A stretch of 64,000 bases of DNA from Pythium myriotylum (taxonomy: Eukaryota > Oomycota > Peronosporomycetes > Pythiales > Pythiaceae), in NCBI GenBank assembly GCA_023091665.1, contig JALJCQ010000008.1:186001-250000 (forward strand), read 5' to 3'. The notes under the pieces were generated by a model. The model ran no database searches. It was not told the DNA's origin and saw only the letters and a program-made list of their open reading frames with translations. The position numbers and the translations under genes are program-made. Below, one piece after another: positions 10,372-19,889 of this stretch. How positions within the stretch are numbered: position 1 is the first letter of the stretch; each line of letters starts with the position of its first letter.

Positions 10372-11052
10372 AACTAGGCTCTACGCCGGCAAAAGGTTTC
10401 TAGATAAGCAAACCCATAGACCTCCATTTCATCCTGATTGTGCGTCAGTAACGTAACTGGTATCTTCGCCAAGACAAATGTCGAAAACGACTGTTTCATC
10501 TGAATGTCCACCCAGTCACCCCTCGTTGTGCGTGTGCCTCTTTTCACTGGATGCCAATCCAATTCAGTCGTAGAACCTCCCCTTTCCTTGCGGGTCTATC
10601 TTGCGCGAGCCACCATCGATTGGAGCCTCGGAACTCAAGCTCGGTGATCTTCATGCGCCATTGCCGTGCATGTTCGCACTAACCACACTACGCACTGAGG
10701 TACCGAGCCCCACACCACGAACTCACACGGTAAGATATAAACAAACAAACAAACAAAAGATAGTCAAACATGGAACATGGAATACATTGATCGAGTCAAC
10801 AATCTGCACAGCATTCGAAACATCGATACCATCCCCCATCGCGGCCACGTCGGCTCGAAACGTGGATGGTTGACTAGTAGAACGTAGAACGGGGGCATAG
10901 GGAGTGACGGTCGCTTTCCGACAGAGCAGCACGAGTGCGACGACTGGCTCGACTGGCACTAAGATGACCGGCATGACCGGCATGGCCGACACGTCCGACG
11001 TGATCTGACGCGACGGGCACGGCTCCCTTGTCCTTGATCGCGTAGACAGGAG

Positions 11053-12189
11053 TTACTGTCGCGCCGGTGAGTCCAATTCGTCCGAAGCGGCAGGCGACGC
11101 CGATGTCGACAGATCGGATGGCTCGACCGGCTGGACCGGGTCGGACAGCTCGGCCGGCTCGATTGGAGCCGTCATATTGATGTCCGGTGCCGGAAGAACC
11201 TGCCCAGGCCCGCTCGGGCCACCGCCTACCGAGGTTGGCGCAGGAGCAGGCGTCGGGACAGGCGCAAGAACGGGTGTCGGTAGTGGCGCAGGAGCGGGCG
11301 TTGGTGCAGCACTTGGCGTTGGCGTCGATTCCGGCGTCGAGGTCGGTGCCGGCTTGGCGGGTGGCTCGCCCGGCGTTGGAACGGGAGTCGGCACCACATC
11401 CATCGTCGGCACGGACGGAATCGGCGAGTCGGTGTTGCCACCACTGGTGGTTTGTGGTGGAGGAACGTTCGCCGGAGCTGGCGGCGTTGGCTTGCCGATC
11501 GGCTGGGACGGCTCCGGAGCCGGCGGAGGTACGGTCGCGGGCGTCTGCGGTAGCTGTGGCGGCTGTGGCGGCGGTGTCGCCGTGTCCTTCGGAGTCTCTG
11601 GCACGGGAACGGGAACGGGCGCGGGAACCCCGATCGGCTGGTCTGGGATGAGCTGCGGCACTGGCACCGGCAAGGGCAGCGGCACCGGTACAGGTCCCGG
11701 CTGGTTCACGTAGCCTCCACCAGGCTGACCACCCTTACCTCCTTTCGGCGGTGCAGGCGCAGGCTTTGGTTTTTGAGGCGCCGGTGCCGGCGCGGGTTTG
11801 GGTTTGGGCTTGTATGGTGCGGGGACTGGTTTGGGCTTCTGTGGGGCTGGCGCTGGGGCCGGCTTGGGCTTGGGCTTGTATGGTGCAGGAGCCGGCTTGG
11901 GCTTTTGAGGAGCGGGCGCCGGCTTGGGTTTGTACGGCGCCGGTGCAGGCTTGGGCTTCTGAGGAGCAGGAGCAGGCTTGGGCTTCTGAGGCGCCGGTGC
12001 AGGCTTGGGCTTCTGAGGCGCCGGTGCAGGCTTGGGCTTTTGAGGGGCCGGTGCTGGTGCGGGCATGGGAGCCTGCTGGACAGCGGAGCCACCACCATCG
12101 CCGCCGACGACGCCATAGCCAGTGACAGGAGTCGAGTGGAGCGTGGCGACGAGCACAGCGAGAGGAGCGAGTGCGCGCAGGAACTTCAT
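11053..12189 (-). CDS. Secreted Pro-Lys-rich repeat protein, copy 1
   Basis: The ORF encodes 378 residues and is identical at protein level to 15161-16297. It starts with a signal peptide (MKFLRALAPLAVLVATLHST). Residues of about 40-150 hold ten (Q/Y)KPK units spaced by PAPAP, then a Gly-rich joint and a long Pro/Val/Thr-rich tail with no Cys. Such composition is typical of extracellular, possibly O-glycosylated or hydroxylated wall-associated proteins. No enzymatic domain is visible and the function is unknown. The lysines could bind pectin or other anions (inference). The gene points away from the spacer, so the two copies are divergent. The start is the first Met and is followed by a clear signal sequence. 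Confidence 0.82.
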   Translation of the reverse strand: MKFLRALAPLAVLVATLHSTPVTGYGVVGGDGGGSAVQQAPMPAPAPAPQKPKPAPAPQKPKPAPAPQKPKPAPAPQKPKPAPAPYKPKPAPAPQKPKPAPAPYKPKPKPAPAPAPQKPKPVPAPYKPKPKPAPAPAPQKPKPAPAPPKGGKGGQPGGGYVNQPGPVPVPLPLPVPVPQLIPDQPIGVPAPVPVPVPETPKDTATPPPQPPQLPQTPATVPPPAPEPSQPIGKPTPPAPANVPPPQTTSGGNTDSPIPSVPTMDVVPTPVPTPGEPPAKPAPTSTPESTPTPSAAPTPAPAPLPTPVLAPVPTPAPAPTSVGGGPSGPGQVLPAPDINMTAPIEPAELSDPVQPVEPSDLSTSASPAASDELDSPARQ

Positions 12190-12204
12190 GATCTTGGATG
12201 GGGC

Positions 12205-12212
12205 GGAGTGAA
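12205..12212 (-). promoter_or_regulatory. Oomycete-type initiator, copy 1
   Basis: On the minus strand this reads TTCACTCC, matching the oomycete initiator consensus YTCANTYY, 16 bp before the ATG at 12189. It is identical in the right arm. Confidence 0.45.
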
Positions 12213-12543
12213 GCCAAGCCGAGCAGAGTCAAACCGAGCCGAACCGAGCCGAGCTGAGTGGGTCGTGGAAGATTGGAGAGTGAGAACGCGGAGGTGGCAA
12301 CAAAGGTCGGAGGGGGAGACTTTCGCTCACCGGCACTGTCCCTCGATGTCGGTTGCTCGAGGCCTTGGCTCTCAGTGCTGAGTTCGAAGGGAGACGTACA
12401 AGAGCGGGACAACGCCGCCATTGTCTACAAGGCCCAAGGTCTCTTCCGCGTACCGTGTGATACCGTATGGGACTAGGATATTATAGACGGAGAAGAAACG
12501 CAAAAGATCCGGCATGGCCTCCCATCAGATGGACGACGCCCAC

Positions 12544-12792
12544 CTGTTATCTACGCGAAAAGAACCACCGTCTTCGAGCGCACAACCGCACGACAAACTC
12601 GCTCACCAACCTTGCGGAGGAGGACAACAATACCCACGTCTTCGATCCAACAAGCAGGCCAGGACACGCCGACGTGCTTCAGCTAATCGCCTCCGACCTT
12701 CCATCCCTGGCTTCTCCGCGAGGTTGACCCCTGAACGGCCGACCACGAGCTGATAGCTATTAGAGTACGTAAATCGAAACTCAATAGACTCC

Positions 12793-12838
<46 letters not shown>
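12544..12838 (+). mobile_element. 5'-truncated LINE fragment at inner palindrome edge
   Basis: Frame-shifted readings recall the LINE RNase H end (RTTNSLTNLAEEDNNTHVFD ... GHADVLQLIASDLPSL). The typical 3' tail follows (AGCTATTAGAGTACG, then ACTCAATAGACTCCATC) and then a (TC)n microsatellite at 12797-12838. The recognisable LINE starts at or very near the first base where the two palindrome arms diverge. Confidence 0.65.
12797..12838. repeat. (TC)n microsatellite
   Basis: About 21 TC units directly follow the LINE 3' tail. In other copies the tail ends in (TCA)n instead. Confidence 0.9.
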
Positions 12839-12839
<1 letters not shown>

Positions 12840-12905
12840 AAAGTCTTTCTTGTTTATATTTTCTTGTTTTTGTTTTTGATTTTGTTATGTATGGCGGAAG
12901 ATGTT
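12838..12905 (+). repeat. T-rich direct repeat, copy 1
   Basis: It runs from CGAAAGTCTTTCTTG through TTTTCTTGTTTTTG to GCGGAAGATGTT and matches 13387-13458 with small gaps. The nature of the repeat is unknown. Confidence 0.6.
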
Positions 12906-14806
12906 CTATCTCCATTCGCGGCTCCTTGTTGCTTCATCTTGTTTTGAAGGAGGACGGCGAGAACGCCCCTTCGCCACGTGGCCCGTGTTTTGATGGCGAA
13001 GGGGTCCATTCTTTTCGGAAAATCCCGATTGTAGTGTGTTGTATACAAAAATTCTGTCTGATCTACGGCCTTTTTGGTCGCACAGGCCAAAACCTTGTGT
13101 AGCACAATTCGTCCATTCTGCTCTGCTGTTGATATGCGCTACTGCCCCCCACCCCAGGCCTTGCTGGTACAAAATTTGTAATGTACTCATCACTGGTGTG
13201 CTCCTTTACTGAATCAACGACAGTGGCGGATAGACACGACTGACGACTGCGGATATCGCATTGGTCGTGCACAGCAAGAGCACTCGACGCAACGTCGACA
13301 GCGAAAGACGAGCAAAAACAGTACGATGGGTCTCTCTTTCATGGTGGCAGTCACGATCGATTGTATAATACTGTACGTTGTCTACACGAAAGTCTTTGTT
13401 TCCTATTGTGTTTTCTTGTTTTTTGTTTTTGATTTTGTTTTCTATAACGGAAGATGTTAGACACTATGGAGATCCGAGGCGACGCGACGTGCATGGTGAC
13501 CACCAAAGTCGCCACGTTTGGAGAGTATTCCATCGCAAAAGTTGTCGTGCCCACCTCACGGCCATGCTGCGCTACCCTCGCTACCCCCTCTTCGCTGTCA
13601 AGTGAGCGTCTGCTAAGGACGTACTGATCGTCTTTCGAGTGTGCTCGACTTTACTACAGAACTACCGTACACTCCCAGGGTATTTGTCAGTTATTGCGAC
13701 CATAGACCTCACATGCACACACACACACTCCCAGCGAATTTGTAATACTCCAACCCCAAGTACTTCATCAGTCGGAACTGCGCTTGTGCTCTCCGCTCCA
13801 CAAGCCCACTTCCGACTGTGTTCCCTCCGTAGGGACGTGGCAGACCACCGAAAGGTGCCAAGCTACAGACTGTAGGGGGCAGATGTTACTGGGGCACAGG
13901 TACTGGGCAGGTGTACTGTAGCGGGCAGCTCCTCGATTGGCTGCGCTGGCCGGCACACGAGGTGTCAGGAGTGAGTCGATAGGACTGTGGAGGATATGCA
14001 CCCACTCAAGAGTGGAGGCCAGCACAGTCGATGTGCAGCTTACAGTATTTTGAAACTGCGCGGAAAGCCGACTCGTTCCCACGGATCGCCGGCTTGGTGG
14101 CGGCTGTAGTGTTCGCTGGTGTACACAGATCGCTGGAAGGTGAGCGGCAACAGGTGTGGGGCGTTCCACCCGACAAGAAACAAGAGACTGGCCAACGCCG
14201 AGTGCATCGTCGCCAGAGCCGGAGCCAGTCCGGCCCATTACTACTAGTAGTAGTCCAGTCCACCGTGTGTGTCTCTCTCAAGATAGGCAATCGCGAGCTC
14301 TACCGCGACAAGTGCGCGACGCAAGCCAGACGGAGTGTGATAGACAGGCGCGCAGCATACAGTGTTATTATTTGCGTCGCGCACCGCCTTCAACCCCGTC
14401 TACATACTCTGACTTACACTAACCCACCCACACCACGGCATAGTAGTTTGTCGCGATTAGTACAGTACAAAACAAGGCGTGGGAGCAAACTGACTCTCCG
14501 CGGAAACGCACACTTGAGCGAGGCAACAAAGCAGCTAAGGTAGCCCGGCTTGGCACGGTTTGTGAGTCGGGTCCGCTCCGGACGTTGAGACCGAACTGGA
14601 GTTGCCCAGGTGGGGCGACGCGACTCGTCTCCCTCCCCACCAGATCCGGTGACCCCGGTCTGCGTACATCTCAACGTACCGTCGATATGAGTACATACCG
14701 TAGTTGACAGCCTCCACTACAGTATTCTGGTTGATTGACGGAGTAAAGGACCGGTGCTCGTTCAATCGTCCACGTCGGACCCACGGAGCCCGCCCTGAGT
14801 TAACGG
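12839..14806. other. Spacer of the inverted duplication, no recognised gene
   Basis: This unique-looking 2-kb stretch lies between the LINE fragment and the right arm. The longest reading (14031-14543 plus, 170 codons) is rich in Arg/Ser/Gln and resembles nothing I know. The only internal structure is a pair of diverged direct repeats of about 70 bp (12838-12905 and 13387-13458), each running from CGAAAGTCTTT through T-rich sequence to GGAAGATGTT. Confidence 0.6.
13387..13458 (+). repeat. T-rich direct repeat, copy 2
   Basis: This is the second copy of the 12838-12905 repeat (CGAAAGTCTTTG ... ACGGAAGATGTT), about 480 bp downstream in the same orientation. Confidence 0.6.
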
Positions 14807-15137
14807 GTGGGCGTCGTCCATCTGATGGGAGGCCATGCCGGATCTTTTGCGTTTCTTCTCCGTCTATAATATCCTAGTCCCATACGGTATCACACGGTAC
14901 GCGGAAGAGACCTTGGGCCTTGTAGACAATGGCGGCGTTGTCCCGCTCTTGTACGTCTCCCTTCGAACTCAGCACTGAGAGCCAAGGCCTCGAGCAACCG
15001 ACATCGAGGGACAGTGCCGGTGAGCGAAAGTCTCCCCCTCCGACCTTTGTTGCCACCTCCGCGTTCTCACTCTCCAATCTTCCACGACCCACTCAGCTCG
15101 GCTCGGTTCGGCTCGGTTTGACTCTGCTCGGCTTGGC

Positions 15138-15145
15138 TTCACTCC
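15138..15145 (+). promoter_or_regulatory. Oomycete-type initiator, copy 2
   Basis: TTCACTCC fits YTCANTYY and lies 16 bp before the ATG at 15161. A second match (CTCACTCT) occurs about 90 bp before the ATG. Confidence 0.45.
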
Positions 15146-15160
15146 GCCCCATCCAAGATC

Positions 15161-16297
15161 ATGAAGTTCCTGCGCGCACTCGCTCCTCTCGCTGTGCTCG
15201 TCGCCACGCTCCACTCGACTCCTGTCACTGGCTATGGCGTCGTCGGCGGCGATGGTGGTGGCTCCGCTGTCCAGCAGGCTCCCATGCCCGCACCAGCACC
15301 GGCCCCTCAAAAGCCCAAGCCTGCACCGGCGCCTCAGAAGCCCAAGCCTGCACCGGCGCCTCAGAAGCCCAAGCCTGCTCCTGCTCCTCAGAAGCCCAAG
15401 CCTGCACCGGCGCCGTACAAACCCAAGCCGGCGCCCGCTCCTCAAAAGCCCAAGCCGGCTCCTGCACCATACAAGCCCAAGCCCAAGCCGGCCCCAGCGC
15501 CAGCCCCACAGAAGCCCAAACCAGTCCCCGCACCATACAAGCCCAAACCCAAACCCGCGCCGGCACCGGCGCCTCAAAAACCAAAGCCTGCGCCTGCACC
15601 GCCGAAAGGAGGTAAGGGTGGTCAGCCTGGTGGAGGCTACGTGAACCAGCCGGGACCTGTACCGGTGCCGCTGCCCTTGCCGGTGCCAGTGCCGCAGCTC
15701 ATCCCAGACCAGCCGATCGGGGTTCCCGCGCCCGTTCCCGTTCCCGTGCCAGAGACTCCGAAGGACACGGCGACACCGCCGCCACAGCCGCCACAGCTAC
15801 CGCAGACGCCCGCGACCGTACCTCCGCCGGCTCCGGAGCCGTCCCAGCCGATCGGCAAGCCAACGCCGCCAGCTCCGGCGAACGTTCCTCCACCACAAAC
15901 CACCAGTGGTGGCAACACCGACTCGCCGATTCCGTCCGTGCCGACGATGGATGTGGTGCCGACTCCCGTTCCAACGCCGGGCGAGCCACCCGCCAAGCCG
16001 GCACCGACCTCGACGCCGGAATCGACGCCAACGCCAAGTGCTGCACCAACGCCCGCTCCTGCGCCACTACCGACACCCGTTCTTGCGCCTGTCCCGACGC
16101 CTGCTCCTGCGCCAACCTCGGTAGGCGGTGGCCCGAGCGGGCCTGGGCAGGTTCTTCCGGCACCGGACATCAATATGACGGCTCCAATCGAGCCGGCCGA
16201 GCTGTCCGACCCGGTCCAGCCGGTCGAGCCATCCGATCTGTCGACATCGGCGTCGCCTGCCGCTTCGGACGAATTGGACTCACCGGCGCGACAGTAA
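15161..16297 (+). CDS. Secreted Pro-Lys-rich repeat protein, copy 2
   Basis: The 378-residue product is identical to that of 11053-12189. It has a signal peptide of about 24 residues, ten (Q/Y)KPK repeat units within PAPAP spacers, and a Pro/Val-rich C-terminal region. The predicted location is extracellular or cell wall. It sits 1.1 kb from the 3' end of the AA17 gene and converges with it. Complete identity of such repetitive proteins, which normally drift quickly in repeat number, means very recent duplication, ongoing gene conversion, or an assembly duplication. Long readings in other frames of this gene (up to 228 codons) reflect its GC-biased repeats and are not taken as genes. Confidence 0.82.
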   Translation: MKFLRALAPLAVLVATLHSTPVTGYGVVGGDGGGSAVQQAPMPAPAPAPQKPKPAPAPQKPKPAPAPQKPKPAPAPQKPKPAPAPYKPKPAPAPQKPKPAPAPYKPKPKPAPAPAPQKPKPVPAPYKPKPKPAPAPAPQKPKPAPAPPKGGKGGQPGGGYVNQPGPVPVPLPLPVPVPQLIPDQPIGVPAPVPVPVPETPKDTATPPPQPPQLPQTPATVPPPAPEPSQPIGKPTPPAPANVPPPQTTSGGNTDSPIPSVPTMDVVPTPVPTPGEPPAKPAPTSTPESTPTPSAAPTPAPAPLPTPVLAPVPTPAPAPTSVGGGPSGPGQVLPAPDINMTAPIEPAELSDPVQPVEPSDLSTSASPAASDELDSPARQ

Positions 16298-16978
16298 CTC
16301 CTGTCTACGCGATCAAGGACAAGGGAGCCGTGCCCGTCGCGTCAGATCACGTCGGACGTGTCGGCCATGCCGGTCATGCCGGTCATCTTAGTGCCAGTCG
16401 AGCCAGTCGTCGCACTCGTGCTGCTCTGTCGGAAAGCGACCGTCACTCCCTATGCCCCCGTTCTACGTTCTACTAGTCAACCATCCACGTTTCGAGCCGA
16501 CGTGGCCGCGATGGGGGATGGTATCGATGTTTCGAATGCTGTGCAGATTGTTGACTCGATCAATGTATTCCATGTTCCATGTTTGACTATCTTTTGTTTG
16601 TTTGTTTGTTTATATCTTACCGTGTGAGTTCGTGGTGTGGGGCTCGGTACCTCAGTGCGTAGTGTGGTTAGTGCGAACATGCACGGCAATGGCGCATGAA
16701 GATCACCGAGCTTGAGTTCCGAGGCTCCAATCGATGGTGGCTCGCGCAAGATAGACCCGCAAGGAAAGGGGAGGTTCTACGACTGAATTGGATTGGCATC
16801 CAGTGAAAAGAGGCACACGCACAACGAGGGGTGACTGGGTGGACATTCAGATGAAACAGTCGTTTTCGACATTTGTCTTGGCGAAGATACCAGTTACGTT
16901 ACTGACGCACAATCAGGATGAAATGGAGGTCTATGGGTTTGCTTATCTAGAAACCTTTTGCCGGCGTAGAGCCTAGTT

Positions 16979-17124
16979 CAAGGATGACCTTCTCTCCAGT
17001 GGGCGATATTTCCGTGAAGGAGAGTCGCGATGTCCTGGTGCCGCTCGATGTCAGTCGGAGAGTGCGCTTCACTGTTGGTTTTGGTGTCCATGGCTAGGTT
17101 CGCAGCAGCGTCTGCCATTAACGT
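16979..17124 (-). pseudogene. LINE RNase H C-terminal scrap (right arm)
   Basis: This is the mirror copy of 10226-10371 (minus strand, MADAAANLAMDTKTN). It is inherited with the arm and is not an independent insertion. Confidence 0.6.
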
Positions 17125-17210
17125 TTTTGTCGTGCTTGGGCGTATTGAAGCACAGTCGTGGAAATTCTCGGGACATACATACCCAGAGAACTACCCATTT
17201 CAAGTCATGG

Positions 17211-17214
17211 TTAA
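17211..17214. other. Unoccupied piggyBac target site (TTAA)
   Basis: In the right arm AAGTCATGG-TTAA-AGCAAGAACG is continuous. Its left-arm counterpart is split by the piggyBac element, with TTAA on each side. There is no footprint. Confidence 0.95.
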
Positions 17215-17375
17215 AGCAAGAACGCTCCAGGTATCAGTGATTGAGAATCAGCATGTCGTTCCTGCTGGTCATATTGTATAGATTTTGCGTCGCATTCCAA
17301 TTGCCTTTGGCTCGAGAACTGTACAGTCCTCAAACCCAAAGCCGCTGACAGCGACCTCCGTTTTCCCCGAAGTTA

Positions 17376-18176
17376 CTAGTTCTTGCGTTTGGGCCTACAG
17401 TTGCCACCACGAACAGAAGGTGAAGGATTGTCAGAACCTGGTGCTGCACTCGGCATCAGTGACGACGATGGAGAAGTGTTGTTCACAGTCTTCGACTCGA
17501 CCTTGACGTTGTCCTTGCTGATATCGTTGGCTCTGTTCCTAATCGTGTTCTTCGGGCCGCTGCCTCGGTTCGTAGCCCCTTGCAAAGGAGCACAGCCAAT
17601 ATAGACCTGAAAGGGCGGAAAGTGCGTCGCCAGCCAATAGAACGTGAAGCGGGACTTGCCGACGCACTTCGCCTTGTCGTACGGGATCGGCTTCTGAAAG
17701 CGGGTACGACAATCTTCTGTGAACGGGATCACAATCTCATCATCACACCACGCTTCGCAGGGTCCTGGATGTAGGCCACCGGACAGTTGTAGGTTGTAGT
17801 TACCGAACTCGATGTGGTCAGGGAGCGGTTGGGCTGCGATGTTTGCCTTTGAATATCCGCATTCCGGGGTCGCGCCTGGTTTCAAATCCTTGACTGGCTC
17901 TTGGTTCTTTAGGATGAAATCCTTGAGCGATGACGGCTTGAGCTTCTTGTAGTTTGCCGTGAACCCCTGCGCGTTCTTCTCCGCATTACCGGTGATGTAC
18001 GATGAATAGGGCGGTGCCTTTTCGCCTGGAACGACGTAAGCGTAATGATTCTTCTCCTTAATCACAAACTCGGCTTTGGGAAGGAGGAGAAACGCGTGTG
18101 CTTCGACTTCCTTGACATGGTGAGAGATGATCAACGCGCTGACGGCAGCGATTGCAACAATTCTGTTAAGACCCAT
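17376..18176 (-). CDS. AA17-type lytic polysaccharide monooxygenase (intact)
   Basis: The 266-residue secreted protein is read from the Met at 18176. That start gives a 26-residue signal peptide ending VEA, with His as the first mature residue (HAFLLLPKAEF); an N-terminal His is the copper-brace ligand of LPMOs. The second His is probably that in GGLHPGPCEAWCDD, a motif shared with the second AA17 gene at 53396. RFTFYWLA and FQVYIGCAPL follow, then a Ser/Pro-rich tail with a basic end. AA17 enzymes were described from Phytophthora infestans as copper oxidases that cleave homogalacturonan of plant pectin; the substrate here is inferred. An upstream in-frame extension to 18305 is less likely because it would bury the signal peptide. 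The last third is duplicated in the left palindrome arm. Confidence 0.82.
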   Translation of the reverse strand: MGLNRIVAIAAVSALIISHHVKEVEAHAFLLLPKAEFVIKEKNHYAYVVPGEKAPPYSSYITGNAEKNAQGFTANYKKLKPSSLKDFILKNQEPVKDLKPGATPECGYSKANIAAQPLPDHIEFGNYNLQLSGGLHPGPCEAWCDDEIVIPFTEDCRTRFQKPIPYDKAKCVGKSRFTFYWLATHFPPFQVYIGCAPLQGATNRGSGPKNTIRNRANDISKDNVKVESKTVNNTSPSSSLMPSAAPGSDNPSPSVRGGNCRPKRKN

Positions 18177-19298
18177 TGCGTTGATCCAGAAGTTGCTTAA
18201 TCTTAGTGAAGCAAATAGCGGAGTGGGGTCCAGAGGGAACGAGCTCTTACTGGTAGGAGGCCCACAACGCACTATGGGTGAGTGAGCTGAGCCCATCAAC
18301 GCCATCTGCTGCTGTTAATTCTTTAAACCATATGGGAATGCCGACCAGATGGTCCTCAAGGCTTGTCCATCGATAAACATTTCTCTTGGTGACACATCCA
18401 CCATGAGCCTTTCCTGAATGTTGTACGTGTGTAGTTTACAGTACCTTATTCAACTCACGGGAGACGACCAAATCTAGGGGAAGGTGTAAACCTACGAAGT
18501 AGGTGCATTTGAGTGTGCCAACCATTTTAAAGTAGAGGATACAATTCGCGCGAGATTGTCTTCGTGGACGCAGGAGCTGCCAATCCAAGAGCACTGAAAT
18601 TCAGAGGAGCTTAGGTCCCACTAAATGCGAACTGATAAGCACCATCATTTCTTTGTTGCGATGAGTTTGTGTCCTGTGCCGATTTGAATGAGTACCTGCG
18701 TCTGTGTGTGCGCGGGCACGCACACTGAACGCGGCACGTACAACCTTACCGTAATGATCCACTAAACGTACATCGACAGTCCATAAAGTTTATGTGGCTT
18801 TCCTTCCAAATCCAAATGTACTGTCTATGTACAATTTGTCATTTTACTGCATTACGCAAAGGTCAGACCGACTGCTGTCAAAGCGCTGATGGGTTGGTGT
18901 TGTGGCATTGCGTTGGCGGGTACTAGAATAGACACTACAGTGCAGTACGACATGTTCTGCACCGCTACCATTCCTTTTTGTTCTGGAGCATTTTGCTCTG
19001 TACACGGGCGTACCTGGACAGAATAGATTCCGTACGGTAATCACACTCACGATCACCAAATTATGATCAAAGTCTGTGTTGATCGGCCTCTCAAATCAGC
19101 GATGTTGTTCCGGATGAGCCGATCCCGGATCGACCCACCTGTGGTGTACCCCAAAGCAGCATTGACTCTGCTCTGGTGGACGGCAAGATACGTCGGCAAC
19201 CACACTACGAATAACCATGCGGAACATGCAACCTTACCTACCGACTCGAGGAGTGTGTAGTTCGCTTTGCCGATACTCCGATTCAACTGACGACCATT
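18177..19298. other. No recognisable gene
   Basis: This is the region upstream of the AA17 gene. It holds only short unrecognised ORFs. The AA17 promoter should lie in 18177-18400, but no clear initiator match was found. Confidence 0.5.
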
Positions 19299-19629
19299 GT
19301 GGACAGGGAACTTGTCCTCTCTCAAGTAGCGGGGACCGCAACCAGCCAGGCAGATTTGCTACGGGATTTCGCGAAAAAGACCACACGAATCCTCAACACA
19401 ATCCAAGCGGTCGACCTCAAACACACATTACGAGCAGGAAACAAGATGGCGGACTACCTCGCCAACACAGCCACTGGACATCGATTGATGATCATTTCAC
19501 CACGCTCCTGCCCCATGACATATCCCACCCAACCACCTCCATCTGCCGCAGCTACAATCTCCATAACGACGTGGCAGTCGCCATTCTCCGGCACCAGGTT
19601 CCTATAGATTACTCCCCACCTAGCGAATA
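19299..19629 (+). pseudogene. LINE RNase H C-terminal fragment
   Basis: It reads LRDFAKKTTRILNTIQAVDL, then RAGNKMADYLANTATGHRL, the end of a LINE-type RNase H domain. A frame change follows and then a C-terminal extension (LDDHFTTLLPHDISHPTTS) up to a stop near 19630. A diverged copy of that extension occurs at 50140-50230. The element's 3' end probably reaches the A-rich stretch near 19705. Confidence 0.6.
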
Positions 19630-19889
19630 ACATACCACCTACATTCCGTAGGGTTGACGGCCTGATAGGGCCCTATTAGACTGTCGGACGTTATTGGTAT
19701 TACAACAAAAAAAAGAGTAAAAATCACGCAACTTTTATGTTTTGGATTCTCCCGACGTTCTTTTAAGAACGTCAGAATAACAACAGTCATGATGCCCACA
19801 ATTACGTTAGTTCTGACACTTGGCCTTCATGCCGTGCTTTACTGCCGTACTCCAAGATTACCTGTACAACCAACGTGTTCTCGGACCAT

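Larger units (their letters stand above)
6080..12543 (+). repeat. Left arm of large inverted duplication (holds piggyBac)
   Basis: Its reverse complement matches 14807-17692. The arm is 6,464 bp, and removing the piggyBac element plus one TTAA leaves 2,886 bp, exactly the length of the right arm. Only two substitutions were noticed in the parts compared (6250 and 6449). It carries the 3' part of an AA17 gene, the piggyBac insertion, a LINE RNase H scrap and one copy of the Pro-Lys-rich protein gene. The outer edge falls inside the AA17 coding sequence. The inner edge abuts a LINE fragment. Confidence 0.93.
14807..17692 (-). repeat. Right arm of large inverted duplication (piggyBac-free)
   Basis: This 2,886-bp segment is the reverse complement of 6080-12543 with the piggyBac element removed. 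Paired positions sum to 27350 (inner part) or 23772 (outer part) without any net indel. It holds copy 2 of the Pro-Lys-rich gene, the LINE scrap and the 3' part of the AA17 gene, which continues intact beyond the arm to 18176. Confidence 0.93.

Noticed and set aside
10723..10992. 89-90-codon ORFs downstream of both Pro-Lys-rich genes
   Set aside because: They are present in both arms only because the arms are identical. Composition and position suggest 3' untranslated sequence.
11735..12421. Long alternative-frame ORFs over the Pro-Lys-rich gene (228, 202 and 178 codons, both arms)
   Set aside because: They are by-products of a GC-biased repeat array. Their composition mirrors the true frame and they have no signal peptide or domain.
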